Below are positions 25,400 through 33,648 of a stretch of 64,000 bases of DNA, piece after piece. Where the stretch lies: assembly GCA_020638975.1 (NCBI GenBank), contig JACKHN010000002.1:248001-312000 (forward strand), given 5' to 3'. This stretch comes from Planctomycetaceae bacterium. GTDB lineage: Bacteria; Planctomycetota; Planctomycetia; Pirellulales; Pirellulaceae. The notes under the pieces were generated by a model. The model was not told where the DNA came from and ran no database searches. It worked only from the letters and a program-made list of their open reading frames with translations. How positions within the stretch are numbered: position 1 is the first letter of the stretch; each line of letters begins with the position of its first letter. The position numbers were made by a program, and so were the translations under genes.

Positions 25400-26203
25400 A
25401 TGACGCTTGAATTTCGCATCTTGTGTGTCGGACTGGCGACCTACGTGTTGGGAGGAATGATGACAACTGCCGAAGGAGCGGGGATCGCTGAAAAACGTTT
25501 CGAGACGTGCGTCTATAAGTCAGATAGCGGCTCGCTGCCCTATCGCTTGCTGCGACCGAAGGATTATGACGCGAGTCAACGTTACCCGCTGGTCGTCTTC
25601 TACCACGGAGCTGGCGAACGTGGCAACGACAACGTCAAACAACTCGTTCACGGCATGAACGACTTTGCGAGTGACGACGTGATGGCGAAGTACCCCTGTT
25701 TCGTCATCGCTCCACAATGTCCTGAAGGAGACCAGTGGGTCGATACACCTTGGACTGCGGACACCCACAAAATGCCCGAAAAGCCTACCGAGCCGATGCA
25801 ACTGTCGCTGGACTTGATCACCAGCCTGCAAGCTGAGTTCTCGATCGACGCGAATCGACTGTATGTGACCGGCTTGTCGATGGGAGGTTTCGGCACGTGG
25901 GACGTAATTCAACGTCACCCGAATCGCTTCGCGGCTGGCGTACCGATTTGCGGAGGTGGTGACACTTCATTCGCGAAGCAACTCGCACAAGTTCCCATCT
26001 GGGCATTTCACGGAGGTGCCGACTCGGCCGTCAAACCGAAACGGTCGCGCGACATGATCGAGGCGATCAAGGAAGCCGGCGGTTCGCCGAAGTACACGGA
26101 GTATCCCGGCGTCGGTCACAACTCCTGGGCAGCGACCTACGCGAATCGTGAGATGTACGATTGGCTGTTTTCGCAGCAGCGAGCTGCTGAACAATCAGAT
26201 TAG
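25400..26203 (+). CDS. Exported alpha/beta-hydrolase (predicted esterase/peptidase)
   Basis: A secreted serine hydrolase of 267 residues. The signal peptide is MTLEFRILCVGLATYVLGGMM through the cleavage near AEGAG. The oxyanion region reads LVVFYHGAGERGNDN, the nucleophile is Ser160 in TGLSMGGFGTWD, a likely acid is in HGGADSAVKP, and the His in GVGHNSWAATY. This pattern matches the predicted-peptidase/phospholipase group of alpha/beta-hydrolases often annotated as polyhydroxybutyrate depolymerase-like or carbohydrate esterases. I took the ATG at 25400 because of the GGAGGG before it and the signal peptide; the frame is open as far as 24974, opposite the adaptor gene. It stands alone. The substrate is not readable from sequence. 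Confidence 0.9.
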   Translation: MTLEFRILCVGLATYVLGGMMTTAEGAGIAEKRFETCVYKSDSGSLPYRLLRPKDYDASQRYPLVVFYHGAGERGNDNVKQLVHGMNDFASDDVMAKYPCFVIAPQCPEGDQWVDTPWTADTHKMPEKPTEPMQLSLDLITSLQAEFSIDANRLYVTGLSMGGFGTWDVIQRHPNRFAAGVPICGGGDTSFAKQLAQVPIWAFHGGADSAVKPKRSRDMIEAIKEAGGSPKYTEYPGVGHNSWAATYANREMYDWLFSQQRAAEQSD

Positions 26204-26222
26204 TGGGGCGACCAACTCTTAC

Positions 26223-26254
26223 CTTCCCCGGCACGGATTCTTCAGTCGGGGAAG
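26223..26254. terminator. Bidirectional hairpin between convergent genes
   Basis: CTTCCCCG (26223-26230) pairs perfectly with CGGGGAAG (26247-26254) around a 16-nt loop, followed by TTT on the plus strand. It lies between the esterase stop and the ABC permease stop, a natural place for a shared terminator. The U-tract is short. Confidence 0.6.
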
Positions 26255-26321
26255 TTTGCTGTCAATCAGGACGATCAAGTTACTTCGCGAATAGACGAAG
26301 CAGCGCGTAAGCACATCTTAA

Positions 26322-27302
26322 CTAGAGTGGGGCAGGCAGGTCGCGGCGGGAGAAAATTCGCAGCGCCAGCAGGTAGGAAATGACTCCGATCGAAGCCAGG
26401 ATCGCGTGAAACGACATCGGGCCATAGCCTCGCCAACTGCCGTCAGTATTCCGCAACGTGAAGCTCCAAGTGAACTCCGGCAATTGGTGTGCGATTTGGA
26501 CGAGCGATTCGGGTTCGTAGGCCGTAAAGGCGGAGAGGTATTTCAGCCACACGAGTTCGTCCGCTGACATACCGAACAATTTGAAGACAATCTGCAGCAT
26601 GTAGATGCCGACGACGATTCCAATCGTGCGCCAACGGTAACGATCCCAGGACGACATCAATGTGCTGAAGCCTGCCAACATTAAGCCAAACATGCACAGG
26701 TTGACACTCGCCGGAATAAACAGACTCGCGTCGACCAGATCGACCATTGGGACGTAGACCGTTTCGGGTTCGGCAAATGGGATGGAAATCCTTGAACCGA
26801 GGAAGGGCAGGGGGATTGGCAAATCGAAGCCGGGTTGAATCATTTGCTTGGCGGACATTGTGTGGATACCGCACCACGTGCCGAACCAGGCACAAAAGGA
26901 AAGAATCGCGACGCCCGCGACGGTGACTCCAGTTTGGCTGAGCATCACCGCACGGCGGCTCAACGGCTGAGCCAACAACATCTCGAGCGTGCCACGCCCC
27001 AGCTCGCCGCTCACACAGTCCGATCCTCGCGCGATGGCCCATAGCGAGACACAGCCCACGACGACGAGCTCGTCGTAAGCCAACGAGATGCGGCCTTCGT
27101 AAGTGATCAGCCAGGCAAAGTCCACGGGTGTGTAGCGTTGCCAATCGCTTGGCAGCAGATCCAAAATCTCTTTGAATCGCCCGGTATCAAGTCGACTGAC
27201 AAGCCACACGCGGAGCCAACAAAACCAGATCATGGCAATCGAGCAGGCTGCAAGCAGCCATTTGGCTTCGTCAATGCGTCGTCGAATTAAGACGTGAATC
27301 AT
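26322..27302 (-). CDS. ABC-2-type transporter permease subunit
   Basis: The membrane half of an ABC exporter: 326 residues with about six hydrophobic helices. The first is LLAACSIAMIWFCWLRVWLV; then come a pair around VVVGCVSLWAIA and MLSQTGVTVAGVAILSFCAWFGTW, further segments after residue 195, and a last helix SFHAILASIGVISYLLALRIF. GELGRGTLEMLLAQPLSRRAVMLSQ is the cytoplasmic loop typical of ABC-2 permeases of the NosY/CcmB-like groups. The start overlaps the stop of the ATP-binding gene by 4 bp, so the two are translated together. The substrate is unknown. Confidence 0.88.
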   Translation of the reverse strand: MIHVLIRRRIDEAKWLLAACSIAMIWFCWLRVWLVSRLDTGRFKEILDLLPSDWQRYTPVDFAWLITYEGRISLAYDELVVVGCVSLWAIARGSDCVSGELGRGTLEMLLAQPLSRRAVMLSQTGVTVAGVAILSFCAWFGTWCGIHTMSAKQMIQPGFDLPIPLPFLGSRISIPFAEPETVYVPMVDLVDASLFIPASVNLCMFGLMLAGFSTLMSSWDRYRWRTIGIVVGIYMLQIVFKLFGMSADELVWLKYLSAFTAYEPESLVQIAHQLPEFTWSFTLRNTDGSWRGYGPMSFHAILASIGVISYLLALRIFSRRDLPAPL

Positions 27303-28183
27303 GCCGTGGCTTCCCGGTTAGCATGAAACCGATCGTAAACCGATCGCAAGCCAATTGGTTCCGCGCGGATCTCGGTGACGGGCAAAGTCGCGAGCCAGCG
27401 AAGCGATGAGGACAGTTCGTCCGCTTCGATGATCAACTCGCCATGTACGCCGCGCCAGACTCGCAAGGACTCTCGCAATTCATCAGGCACCGTGGGAACA
27501 TCACCGACGAACGAAGCAGCCAAGCGATGTTTGCGGCGTAACTCGGACAGCACCTGCGTATGAACGCACTTGCCCGCTCGAAGAATCGCAACGCGATCAC
27601 AGACTTCCTCGACCTCCGACAAGACGTGCGAAGAGAAGATCACGGTCCGACCGCCGGACTTGGCTTCGGTAATCATCTCGGAAACGGTAGCGCGCACGGA
27701 TGGGTCGAGGTTCGCAGTAGGCTCGTCGAGTATCACCAGCGGTGAATCGGTCGACATGGTTGCGGCAAATGCGAGTTTCTGACGCATGCCTGTCGACATG
27801 AAAGCGACGCGACGAGCCAACTCCAGATCCAACCGTTCAGCAAACCGTAACGCTTGGCGGAAGTCACCGCCCTGTCGGACGTCCGAGAAGAAACGCAAGA
27901 CGTCGCGTCCCCGCATACCGCGATACAATCTCGCTTCTCCCGGGAGATACGAGACCAATTGGCGAGCCGCGACTGACTGCATCTGACAATCCCGCCCGCC
28001 GATAGTTGCGTGGCCCGACGTGGGCTGGAGATAGCCGAGAAGCAGCCGCAGCAATGTCGTCTTGCCCGCGCCATTCGGGCCGAGCAGCCCAAAGACCTCG
28101 CCTTCCTCGACGCCGAGCGAACACGCATCCAGAGCGACAAACTTGTCATACCGCTTCGTCAGCGAGTGCGTTTCGACAAACAA
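27299..28183 (-). CDS. ABC transporter ATP-binding protein
   Basis: The ATPase of the exporter encoded with the permease downstream. 294 residues. Walker A is GLLGPNGAGKTTLLRLL (about residues 33-49); the signature motif is degenerate, MSTGMRQKLAFA in place of LSGGQ; Walker B is LVILDEPTANLDP; and the H-loop is IFSSHVLSEVEEVCDRV. A C-terminal extension of about 80 residues (after the H-loop region) is common in ABC-2-type ATPases. It overlaps the permease gene by 4 bp and follows infC by 36 bp on the same strand, so it may be read through from the thrS-infC transcript. Confidence 0.92.
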   Translation of the reverse strand: MFVETHSLTKRYDKFVALDACSLGVEEGEVFGLLGPNGAGKTTLLRLLLGYLQPTSGHATIGGRDCQMQSVAARQLVSYLPGEARLYRGMRGRDVLRFFSDVRQGGDFRQALRFAERLDLELARRVAFMSTGMRQKLAFAATMSTDSPLVILDEPTANLDPSVRATVSEMITEAKSGGRTVIFSSHVLSEVEEVCDRVAILRAGKCVHTQVLSELRRKHRLAASFVGDVPTVPDELRESLRVWRGVHGELIIEADELSSSLRWLATLPVTEIRAEPIGLRSVYDRFHANREATA

Positions 28184-28219
28184 CGCTCGGTCTCCGCAAC
28201 TCGCATTGCTTACGCGGAA

Positions 28220-28729
28220 CTATTTGGGGGCGATCGTGCACATCATGCGACGGCCAGTTCGCTGGGGCGTGGATTCGAGCTTGCCGAACTCGGCGAGTTT
28301 CTCGATCACACCTTCCATGACCTTTTGGCCTTCTTCGATATGCGCCATCTCGCGACCACGAAACAACACCGAGACTTGGACCTTGTCCTTGTGCTTCAGG
28401 AACGTTATGGCTTGTTTGACCTTAAAGTCGATATCGTGCTCGCCAGTCTTGGGCCGCAGCCGGATCTCTTTCGTTTTCGTCGTGTGACTGTGCTGGTGAG
28501 TCTTCTTCTTTTTCTCGTACTTGTACTTGCCATAGTCCATGATTTTACAGACAGGCGGCTTCGCGTCCGGTGCCACCTCGACCAAATCAAGGCCCGCTTC
28601 ACGAGCTTTCGCCAGCGCGTCGTCGGTGGAAAGTATCCCCAACTGCGTCCCATCGTCGGAAATGACACGGACAGGGGAAATCTTGATGTGGTCGTTAATT
28701 CTCGTTTTTACGCGGTCGATCTTAAGCAC
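28220..28729 (-). CDS. infC: Translation initiation factor IF-3
   Basis: Binds the 30S subunit, proofreads start codon and initiator tRNA, and prevents premature subunit joining. 169 residues from the GTG at 28729. The N-domain starts at TRINDHIKISPVRVI, the linker is rich in Lys and His (KYKYEKKKKTHQHSHTTKTKEI), and the C-domain has IRLRPKTGEHDIDFKVKQA and LFRGREMAHIEEG. An in-frame TAA lies 9 nt before the GTG, so no earlier start is possible. AAAGG abuts the GTG directly, which is poor spacing, but sits 9 nt before an in-frame ATC at 28720. Many bacterial infC genes begin with a rare codon (AUU, AUC or AUA) used for autoregulation, so the true start may be 28720. It follows thrS; rpmI and rplT, usual partners, do not follow it here. 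Confidence 0.95.
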   Translation of the reverse strand: MLKIDRVKTRINDHIKISPVRVISDDGTQLGILSTDDALAKAREAGLDLVEVAPDAKPPVCKIMDYGKYKYEKKKKTHQHSHTTKTKEIRLRPKTGEHDIDFKVKQAITFLKHKDKVQVSVLFRGREMAHIEEGQKVMEGVIEKLAEFGKLESTPQRTGRRMMCTIAPK

Positions 28730-28870
28730 CCTTTCGAATTAGTGTGGGAACGTGGATGGGTTTACGCGACTTACGCAACCCTTGCACACGGTCAATAGCT
28801 TACATTTTGCGTCGTGAGTATCAATAAGGCCGTTGTTGTCGTCAACGGTTTAGCCTTTTTATCGGCTGGC

Positions 28871-28915
28871 GGGTGGGCAGTTCCCACCAAACCAGATGGT
28901 GGGGACTGCCCACCC
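28871..28915. repeat. 19-bp inverted repeat between thrS and infC
   Basis: Left arm 28871-28889 (GGGTGGGCAGTTCCCACCA) pairs with the right arm 28897-28915 with a single T-G wobble, around a 7-nt loop. It is related in sequence and shape to the repeat at 23899-23939. Situated after the thrS stop and before infC on the minus strand, it could terminate or attenuate transcription into infC, or be an interspersed repeat used as such. Confidence 0.65.
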
Positions 28916-28927
28916 TTCGACAAGCCG

Positions 28928-30928
28928 TTAGTATTCGTTGCCAGCTCCCCGCTCGCCAAGTCCGGCATTATTACCATAGCTCTTGCGAACGGTTTTGGCG
29001 TCGATTTCGGCCTGTAGCTTTTCAATTGCTTCGGCCACGGTCATCGCCCCCACGTCGCCATCGATGCGGTCCCGGACGCTGACAGTACCATTTTCCGCAT
29101 CGCGAGGTCCGACAATCATCATGTACGGAATCAATTCGAGTTGGGCGTCGCGGATCTTGGCTCCAAGCTTCTCGGCTCGATAGTCGCCACTGACTCGCAT
29201 GCCGGTCGCTGCGAGTTGTTTCTCGACGGATCGACCATACTCCTCGGACTTCTCACTCACCGTGACGATGCGAACCTGTTCGGGGGCCAGCCACAGCGGG
29301 AAGGCACCGGCGAAATGCTCGATCAAGACGCCCATGAAGCGCTCCATCGAACCCAGCGGTGCGCGATGAATCATCACGGGGCGATGCGGCGTGTTGTCAG
29401 CACCAACGTATTCTAAGTTGAACCGCTCTTCGCTCGGCAAGTTGTAGTCGAGTTGCACGGTTCCAAGCTGCCACTCGCGCCCGATACAGTCGCTGACCAC
29501 AAAGTCTGCTTTGGGACCATAGAACGCCGCCTCGCCTGGTTCCTCGGTGAACTCAATGCCCAGGCTCCGGCACACTTCGACTAAAGCGTTCTGGGCTCGC
29601 TCCCAGTTGGCTTCATCGCCAACGTATTTGTCGCTGTCTGGGTCGCGGAAACCGAGCCGCACGCGATAGTTCTCCAGCCCAAGACAATCGAGAACGAATC
29701 GAGTCATCTCGATGCAGCCTTTGAACTCGTCGGCGACTTGTTCGTCGGTGCAGAAGATATGAGCATCGTCCTGGCAGAAGCCACGCACGCGCGTCATGCC
29801 CGACAACTCGCCGGATTTTTCATAACGATACACCATGCCAAACTCGGCGAGCCGCAGCGGCAATTCTCGATAGCTGCGGGGCTTGGCCTTGTAGATCATG
29901 ATGTGATGCGGACAGTTCATCGGCTTGAGCAGATACTGCTCGTCTTGCTCCATTTGAATCGGAGCGAACTGGCTGTCTTTGTAATACGGATAGTGTCCCG
30001 AGATTTCGTACAACTCGACGCGACCGATGTGAGGCGTGTAGACCGGCTGGTAGCCTCGCTCGCGCAGTTCGTGCTTGACGAAGTTCTCGAGGACGCCGCG
30101 AATCGTGGCTCCCTTGGGCTGCCATAGAATTAGCCCCGACCCAACGATCGGACTGATGGTGAAAAGATCAAGCTGCTTGCCGAGGACTCGGTGATCGCGT
30201 CGCTTCGCTTCTTCGATTCGCTGCAAGTGCTCGTCGAGATCTGGCTTGGTGAAGAAGGCGGTGGCGTACAAACGCTGCAATTGCTTCCTCGACTGGTCGC
30301 CCTTCCAATAGGCACCCGCGACGGACAATAGCTTGAACGCACCGATCGCACCCGCGCTAGGCACATGCGGGCCGCGGCAAAGGTCGATAAATTCACCCTG
30401 TCGGTAGAAAGAAAGTTTCTCGTGTTCGTCGAGTCCGCCTTCAATGTGCTCGACCTTAAAACTCTGCTCCAGATCGCGACAGATTTGGAGAGCTTTGTCT
30501 CGCGGTTCTTCGATCCGTTCAAACGCTTCGTCCAGTTTGACGATCTTTGCCATCTCGGCTTCGATCGCCGGAAAATCGTCTTCGGACAGGGCATGGTCGA
30601 GATCGAAGTCATAGTAAAAGCCGCCTTCGATCGTCGGGCCGAAGGCCAATCGGACTCCTTCGTACAGACGCATCACGGCTCGCGCCATGATGTGAGCGCA
30701 CGAGTGACGCATCACCGCGAGCGCGGCGGCATCTTTTTTCGTGAGCAGACTCAATCGCACCGAGCCGTCGGGCGGCAGGACATAGTCGAGTCCTACGACC
30801 TTTTCATCGACGGTCGCAGCCAGAGCGGCCTTGGCGAGTCCCGGGCCGATGCTGGTGGCCACATCGCGGGGGGTTACGGGAGATTCGAACTGTTTCTCGG
30901 TTCCGTCGGGTAAGCGTACCTGTATCAT
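28928..30928 (-). CDS. thrS: Threonyl-tRNA synthetase
   Basis: Charges tRNA-Thr with threonine and edits mischarged serine. 666 residues, close to the family norm. The N-terminal TGS domain starts MIQVRLPDGTEKQFE; the editing domain has HSCAHIMARAVMRLYEG with the SAD-type His/Cys positions. The class II catalytic core has motif 1 near LREYGYQPVYTPHI-type sequence, the zinc ligand Cys in PMNCPHHIMIYK (about residue 337), motif 2 RYEKSGELSGMTRVRGF, and motif 3 in HRAPLGSMERFMGVLIEH. The anticodon-binding domain starts after PLWLAPEQVRIVTV. The last residues (after SYGNNAGLG) are unconserved. It is the first gene of thrS-infC, with a plausible promoter 90-117 bp upstream. Confidence 0.97.
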   Translation of the reverse strand: MIQVRLPDGTEKQFESPVTPRDVATSIGPGLAKAALAATVDEKVVGLDYVLPPDGSVRLSLLTKKDAAALAVMRHSCAHIMARAVMRLYEGVRLAFGPTIEGGFYYDFDLDHALSEDDFPAIEAEMAKIVKLDEAFERIEEPRDKALQICRDLEQSFKVEHIEGGLDEHEKLSFYRQGEFIDLCRGPHVPSAGAIGAFKLLSVAGAYWKGDQSRKQLQRLYATAFFTKPDLDEHLQRIEEAKRRDHRVLGKQLDLFTISPIVGSGLILWQPKGATIRGVLENFVKHELRERGYQPVYTPHIGRVELYEISGHYPYYKDSQFAPIQMEQDEQYLLKPMNCPHHIMIYKAKPRSYRELPLRLAEFGMVYRYEKSGELSGMTRVRGFCQDDAHIFCTDEQVADEFKGCIEMTRFVLDCLGLENYRVRLGFRDPDSDKYVGDEANWERAQNALVEVCRSLGIEFTEEPGEAAFYGPKADFVVSDCIGREWQLGTVQLDYNLPSEERFNLEYVGADNTPHRPVMIHRAPLGSMERFMGVLIEHFAGAFPLWLAPEQVRIVTVSEKSEEYGRSVEKQLAATGMRVSGDYRAEKLGAKIRDAQLELIPYMMIVGPRDAENGTVSVRDRIDGDVGAMTVAEAIEKLQAEIDAKTVRKSYGNNAGLGERGAGNEY

Positions 30929-31017
30929 GCGTGATCGGGGGCCTCAGTGGGAGTTCAAAGTGCGGCGTCGATACAAAGGACACCGTCGGGTCGTGTCCGG
31001 ACGAATCCGAATCGTAA

Positions 31018-31045
31018 AGTATACGGCCCCAGCCACTTCCGACAA
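31018..31045 (-). promoter_or_regulatory. Possible sigma-70 promoter of thrS-infC
   Basis: On the minus strand TTGTCG (31045-31040), 16 bp, TATACT (31023-31018). It has the same spacing and -10 as the sdhCAB promoter and leaves a leader of about 83 nt before the thrS ATG. Confidence 0.45.
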
Positions 31046-31155
31046 GAGATCATCGACCGGGGACTGTCGACGCCAGCTTCCCGCGTGTTTATAAAAGCAA
31101 GTAGCTGTGGAAACCGCCCCATCGCATGGCCAAATCGTAATATCGTGTGCTCCGT

Positions 31156-32658
31156 ATGGCAGCCGCAACCGCTCTCCTGATCGAAGATAATCCGGCAGAT
31201 CGCGCCCTGATCGGGCATGAGATTCGCGCGGATGTGGATTTACCGTTCAAATTGGAAACGGCAGACTCACTTCGAACCGGCTTACAGATTTTAAACTCGA
31301 AGAGAATCGATGTCGTTCTTTTGGACCTCAGCTTGCCGGACGCTCATGGGCTCGACGCGGTCCAAACCCTGACAGAGACTTGGCCCGATCTCGCTGTAGT
31401 CGTGCTGACGGGCTTCGATAACACGCAAACTGCACTCGAAGCCTTGAAGCAGGGAGCTCAAGACTATCTGTCGAAGAATTCGCTCGACGGCACCGTTCTG
31501 ATTCGCTCGCTACAATACGCGGTCGAACGCAAACGCATCGCCGTCGAGCTTCGGCGAAGCGAGCAGCGTTATCGAGCACTCGTAGCGGCAATGACCTCGA
31601 TCGTGTGGTCGACCGACGCGAATGGCAAGATACAAAGCGAACAGCCATTCTGGTCGGAGTATACAGGTCAAGCCTGGGGAAAGTACGCCGAGTACGGCTG
31701 GCTTGATGCACTGCATGCGGAAGATAGGGCGATCATCGAGGCGTTTTGGAGATCGGGCGCAGATCCAGGCACTGAGGTGGAGTTCCTCACACGAGTATGG
31801 CACGACAAGTCGCGTCGACACCGTCGATGTGTCGCCCGCGTCGTTCCCATCATCGCGGTGGGTACCTCCGTGACGGAATGGGTGGGAACGCTGACGGACG
31901 TCGAAGATGCCCAACAAGCCGAAGAAGCCCTCCGCAGGGCGGAACGTCTCGCCTCGCTGGGAACCTTGGCCGCCGGGATCGCCCACGAGATCAACAATCC
32001 GATCGTGGCCGCCTGGACTTCGGCGGAAGCGGCCCTAAACGTCCTTGGTCAACCCGCATCCCAAGACCTGTTGGCAGAATGTCTACAAAACGTGATCCAA
32101 TCGGTCGTTCGATGCCGCGACACGGTCGAGGGCGTTTTGCGATTCGCACGCCACGGCACGGTCGAGCAACATAACTGCGATATCGCACGCGTCATTCGAC
32201 AAGCGATCAACGAAGTCGAACACTATGCGACAGAACGCCTGCAAAGCCTTACGTGGACGAGCACTGCGAATCTGCCCGTGATCTACGGAAACGAGGCACA
32301 AATGCAGCAAGTTCTCGTTACACTAATGCGTAACGCCATCGAAGCTGGAAACGCGGGGCAGCTTGTGGAACTGAAAGCCATCGGATTCGACGACTCGGTC
32401 GAGATCACAGTCACGGACTCGGGACATGGGATGACTGCGACGGAACAACAACGTGCGTTCGATCCCTTCTTTACGAGCCGGAAGGAGCGGGGAACCGGAC
32501 TCGGATTGAGCATAGCTCATGGCATCATGGAAGGGCACGGCGGTTCAATCACTTTGGCGAGCGATGAAGGTCGGGGGACGACAGTCACTTTGCGGTTTCC
32601 CGCTTCCGCGACATCAGCCGGAACCAAGGACACCACTTCGCGAGACTCGACGGTATGA
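31156..32658 (+). CDS. Hybrid sensor histidine kinase: receiver, PAS, HisKA, HATPase
   Basis: A soluble sensor kinase of 500 residues with no transmembrane segment. The N-terminal receiver (residues about 4-125) has LLIEDNPADRALI, phospho-acceptor Asp57 in VVLLDLSLPDAHG, and QDYLSKNSLDG for the Lys. A PAS domain follows (RALVAAMTSIVWSTDANGKI to VGTLTDVEDAQ), then the HisKA box LGTLAAGIAHEINNPI with His277, and the HATPase with N-box LVTLMRNAIEAG, G1 VTDSGHGM and G2 GTGLGLSIAHGIMEGHGG. An N-terminal receiver suggests it is controlled by an upstream kinase or relay. The frame extends 9 nt upstream to a GTG at 31147. Its stop overlaps the start of the FixJ-like gene (ATGA), a coupled pair. Confidence 0.93.
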   Translation: MAAATALLIEDNPADRALIGHEIRADVDLPFKLETADSLRTGLQILNSKRIDVVLLDLSLPDAHGLDAVQTLTETWPDLAVVVLTGFDNTQTALEALKQGAQDYLSKNSLDGTVLIRSLQYAVERKRIAVELRRSEQRYRALVAAMTSIVWSTDANGKIQSEQPFWSEYTGQAWGKYAEYGWLDALHAEDRAIIEAFWRSGADPGTEVEFLTRVWHDKSRRHRRCVARVVPIIAVGTSVTEWVGTLTDVEDAQQAEEALRRAERLASLGTLAAGIAHEINNPIVAAWTSAEAALNVLGQPASQDLLAECLQNVIQSVVRCRDTVEGVLRFARHGTVEQHNCDIARVIRQAINEVEHYATERLQSLTWTSTANLPVIYGNEAQMQQVLVTLMRNAIEAGNAGQLVELKAIGFDDSVEITVTDSGHGMTATEQQRAFDPFFTSRKERGTGLGLSIAHGIMEGHGGSITLASDEGRGTTVTLRFPASATSAGTKDTTSRDSTV

Positions 32659-33311
32659 AGCAAACAGATCGTGTGACGCAAAGTCACCAGAAGACGGAAC
32701 GCACCGCAACCGTATTCGTGGTGGACGACGACGCGCAAGTGCGTCGCTCGATCGAACAACTTGGCCGCTCGGTCGGATTGAACGTCATCACTTTTTCATC
32801 CGCCGATGAGTTCATGAAAAACGATCTGGGGGACGTGACCGGCTGCCTCGTGACGGATGTCCGTATGCCCGGACTGAATGGCCTCGACCTTCAAGCACAG
32901 CTGAACAAATCAAACTTCCCGCTGCCAATCATCGTGATTACGGGCTATGCCGAAGTTCCCATGGCCGTTCAAGCACTGAAGGCCGGAGCCTTTGATTTCA
33001 TTCAGAAGCCCTTTCGACCACAAGCATTGGTCGAAGTTATTCAAAAGGCGATCGAGTCGGACGCGAAGAAGGGAGAACGCAAAAGAGAGTTGCAAGAAAT
33101 TCGCGAGCGACTGGCGAGTCTTTCGCCACGTGAGAACGAAGTGCTTAAGTTACTCGTGGGAGGTAAGACGACGAAGCGAATTGCCTCGCGACTGAACATC
33201 AGTCCCACAACGGTCGATTTCCACCGCAATAACATCCTCGGGAAGATGTGTGTCGAGAACTTGGTCGAGCTAACTCGCGTGGTGGACTTGTGCGAACTTG
33301 CCGGAGAATAA
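32655..33311 (+). CDS. FixJ-like response regulator (receiver plus LuxR-type HTH)
   Basis: A 218-residue transcription factor and the natural partner of the kinase it overlaps by 4 bp. The receiver has VFVVDDDAQVRRSI, Asp68 in LVTDVRMPGLNGLDL, ITGYAEVPMAV and FIQKPFRPQALVE; the output is a LuxR/NarL-type HTH with LSPRENEVLKLLVGGKTTKRIA and SPTTVDFHRNNILGKM. The receiver signatures (TGYAEVPMAV, IQKPF) are those of the FixJ subfamily. Nothing links it to nitrogen fixation here. The next gene downstream, a sulfatase, has an operator-like palindrome and tandem repeats in its leader region. Confidence 0.94.
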   Translation: MKQTDRVTQSHQKTERTATVFVVDDDAQVRRSIEQLGRSVGLNVITFSSADEFMKNDLGDVTGCLVTDVRMPGLNGLDLQAQLNKSNFPLPIIVITGYAEVPMAVQALKAGAFDFIQKPFRPQALVEVIQKAIESDAKKGERKRELQEIRERLASLSPRENEVLKLLVGGKTTKRIASRLNISPTTVDFHRNNILGKMCVENLVELTRVVDLCELAGE

Positions 33312-33351
33312 TCGCGTTGATTTGCGAATCCAGTGTCAAGAAAAAAAGCGG

Positions 33352-33382
33352 GCCTCCCAGGTGGGGCAGCAACCTGGGAGGC
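33352..33382. terminator. Perfect 11-bp hairpin downstream of the kinase/regulator pair
   Basis: GCCTCCCAGGT (33352-33362) pairs perfectly with ACCTGGGAGGC (33372-33382) around a 9-nt loop. The T-rich tract, seven A on the plus strand (33341-33347), lies on the side that makes this a Rho-independent terminator for minus-strand transcription; on the plus strand it has no U-tract. It lies 40 bp after the FixJ-like stop and probably ends that transcript or blocks antisense reading into it. Confidence 0.55.
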
Positions 33383-33491
33383 ACCAACATCAGCGAGTGC
33401 AAGCACCCGCCGAATTTCAATATGCTTTATTGACTATCGACGAAGACCTATGTTGTTCACCAACTGTAACGATGTCTACCCACCTAGGTTT

Positions 33492-33510
33492 TTCCTAGTA
33501 GCACTAGGAA
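33492..33510. promoter_or_regulatory. Operator-like palindrome upstream of the sulfatase
   Basis: TTCCTAGT (33492-33499) and ACTAGGAA (33503-33510) form a perfect 8-bp inverted repeat separated by 3 bp. A further CCTAGG half-site lies at 33483-33488, five bp away. The arrangement is that of a dimeric regulator site, 140 bp before the sulfatase ATG and 180 bp after the FixJ-like gene. The binder is unknown. Confidence 0.45.
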
Positions 33511-33527
33511 TCACCTCGCGAGAGGGG

Positions 33528-33557
33528 CGTTTGAGCCGAAATCGTTTGAGCCGAAAT
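33528..33557. repeat. Two adjacent perfect 15-bp direct repeats
   Basis: CGTTTGAGCCGAAAT occurs at 33528-33542 and again, with no gap, at 33543-33557. It lies 18 bp after the palindrome and 91 bp before the sulfatase start, and may be a tandem protein-binding site or slippage product. Confidence 0.55.
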
Positions 33558-33648
33558 ACCGTGCAGCCAATTGACCTGAAGTCGCTGCTATGCTGGAGGT
33601 ATTAACCGTTGGACGGTCCGAACGAATCCTAATGAAGGTCAATTCAAG

